Part shown: positions 63,401-64,000 of the stretch, piece by piece
Position numbering within the stretch: the stretch's first letter is position 1
Layout: the number at the start of each line of letters is the position of its first letter
Source of the DNA: Moringa oleifera
Taxonomy: Eukaryota > Streptophyta > Magnoliopsida > Brassicales > Moringaceae
NCBI GenBank assembly: GCA_021397835.1
Contig: JAJFZO010000049.1
Location: forward strand, 687,001-751,000
Reading direction: 5' to 3'
Length of the DNA stretch: 64,000 nucleotides
Program-made: the position numbers and the translations under genes
The notes under the pieces: model-generated
What the model was told of the DNA's origin: nothing
Seen by the model: the letters and a program-made list of their open reading frames with translations, nothing else
Database searches by the model: none

Positions 63401-63997
63401 AACACATACAAAGGACGCAACTGATGCATGGTCGAAGTCACCTGCAGTAAGTTACAGGAAATCCGATCTGAGGCATACATTTAAATACATCAGTAAGATG
63501 CAAAATGAGTGATTCTACATGTCACATTCCTTAAACTTAATGCCAAAAGTCCTATTGACAACTCACATGCAACCAAATCATGTAACATTGTTCAGATGAT
63601 GAGTGCTAAGTTGGAGAAAATAGGGCAATTGGATCTTTTTTCCACCTTTCAATAATAGAAAACTATTTTCAGACAAACAGATAATTATCAGGAACCATAC
63701 CTTGTGGCAATAGATACTAACAACCCAACTATTCACATGTTTAAGAAGAGCTGCTCTCCACATTCCATGTTTCTCTCTCTTCACATACTCCAAATAATTT
63801 GTATGTACAATTCCTATAACAAAGCGGAATTTAGTCTTCCATCTCTTCCCATGATGAAACCAGGTCAGATGCTCAGGCTCCTCAAGGATGGCAATATCTG
63901 CCGATTCATCAGGAATGATATCTGAGATATCCCCTACAGGGAGAATGCTTCTTTTGTCTGTGGCAAACTGCATTATAGATCGTCCATTAATGACCAA
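60426..63997 (-). CDS. DGD2: Digalactosyldiacylglycerol synthase 2, 3' part (5' end outside window)
   Basis: Three exons on the minus strand are visible: from the window edge (or an acceptor at 63967) to 63701, 61889-61540 and 60939-60426, covering about 376 residues of a protein usually near 470. Family marks are FATDKRSILPVGDIS, EEPEHLTWFHHG, GIVHTNYLEYVKRE, PFTKGAYYIGKMVWSKGYKE, DYKVFLNPSTTDVVCTTT and EALAMGKIVV, the last two in the nucleotide-sugar half of a GT-B glycosyltransferase. DGD enzymes move galactose from UDP-Gal to monogalactosyldiacylglycerol at the plastid envelope, and DGD2 is the form induced by phosphate shortage. The short DGD1-type N-terminal extension cannot be assessed here; the C-terminal sequence (GAIPGSLQPDEEQ) and the MYB3R neighbour favour DGD2. 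Intron between 63700 and 61890 is 1.8 kb. Coding sequence may continue past the window. Confidence 0.92.
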
Positions 63998-64000
63998 AAA

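Overview
This window is nuclear DNA of a flowering plant, almost certainly a eudicot. The genes are spaced and intron-rich with GT-AG junctions, the spacers are AT-rich with miniature-transposon-like repeats, (GA)n/(TC)n leaders precede several genes, and every recognisable protein belongs to a plant family (HD-ZIP IV, group III GSK3, PLS-DYW PPR, BAP1, cpFtsY, DGD2). The species cannot be named from sequence alone. From memory, the gene order resembles pieces of three Arabidopsis regions: HDG1, ASK-beta, PPR, RING, BAP1 and thioesterase on chromosome 3; ANL2, ASK-theta, MYB3R2 and DGD2 on chromosome 4; BAP2 and cpFtsY on chromosome 2. That would fit an ancestral block kept together here and split by duplication in Arabidopsis.

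Layout. 1.75-6.5 kb (+): ANL2/HDG1-type HD-ZIP IV regulator in nine coding exons, with a perfect palindrome in its 3' UTR. 6.5-13.1 kb: AT-rich spacer with MITE-like repeats. 13.4-18.4 kb (+): shaggy/GSK3-like kinase in 13 exons. 19.9-22.4 kb (-): intronless DYW-type PPR protein. 24.1-26.7 kb (+): multi-pass RING-H2 E3 ligase. 27.2-27.4 kb: 125-bp tandem duplication. 27.63-27.70 kb (-): tRNA-Gly(GCC). 28.2-28.8 kb (-): BAP1-like C2 protein. 31.6-35.4 kb (+): chloroplast SRP receptor cpFtsY. 36.8-38.3 kb (-): hotdog thioesterase ending in a peroxisomal SKL signal. 39.3-41.8 kb coding (-), leader to about 43.0 kb: three-repeat MYB3R. 43.5-44.9 kb (+): small C2 protein, head-to-head with MYB3R. 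45.8-49.2 kb (-): MBD-like gene with in-frame 21-residue repeats. 54.3-54.4 kb (-): apparent relic of its first exon. 55.7-58.8 kb (-): MBD-like plus two-zinc-knuckle gene. 60.4 kb to the window end (-): 3' part of digalactosyldiacylglycerol synthase DGD2.

There is no operon-like coupling. Themes are epidermal and hormone regulation (HD-ZIP IV, GSK3), organelle function (PPR, cpFtsY, DGD2), defence and membrane signalling (BAP1, small C2 protein) and cell cycle (MYB3R). The least familiar part is 45-59 kb. It holds two minus-strand genes with the same split MBD-like module but different tails (21-residue repeats, or two CCHC knuckles), an exon relic between them, and several local tandem duplications, one of which copies a splice acceptor.

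Exon boundaries were read by eye from splice signals, reading frame and recalled family sequences. Exon sums were checked to be multiples of three for all complete spliced genes.
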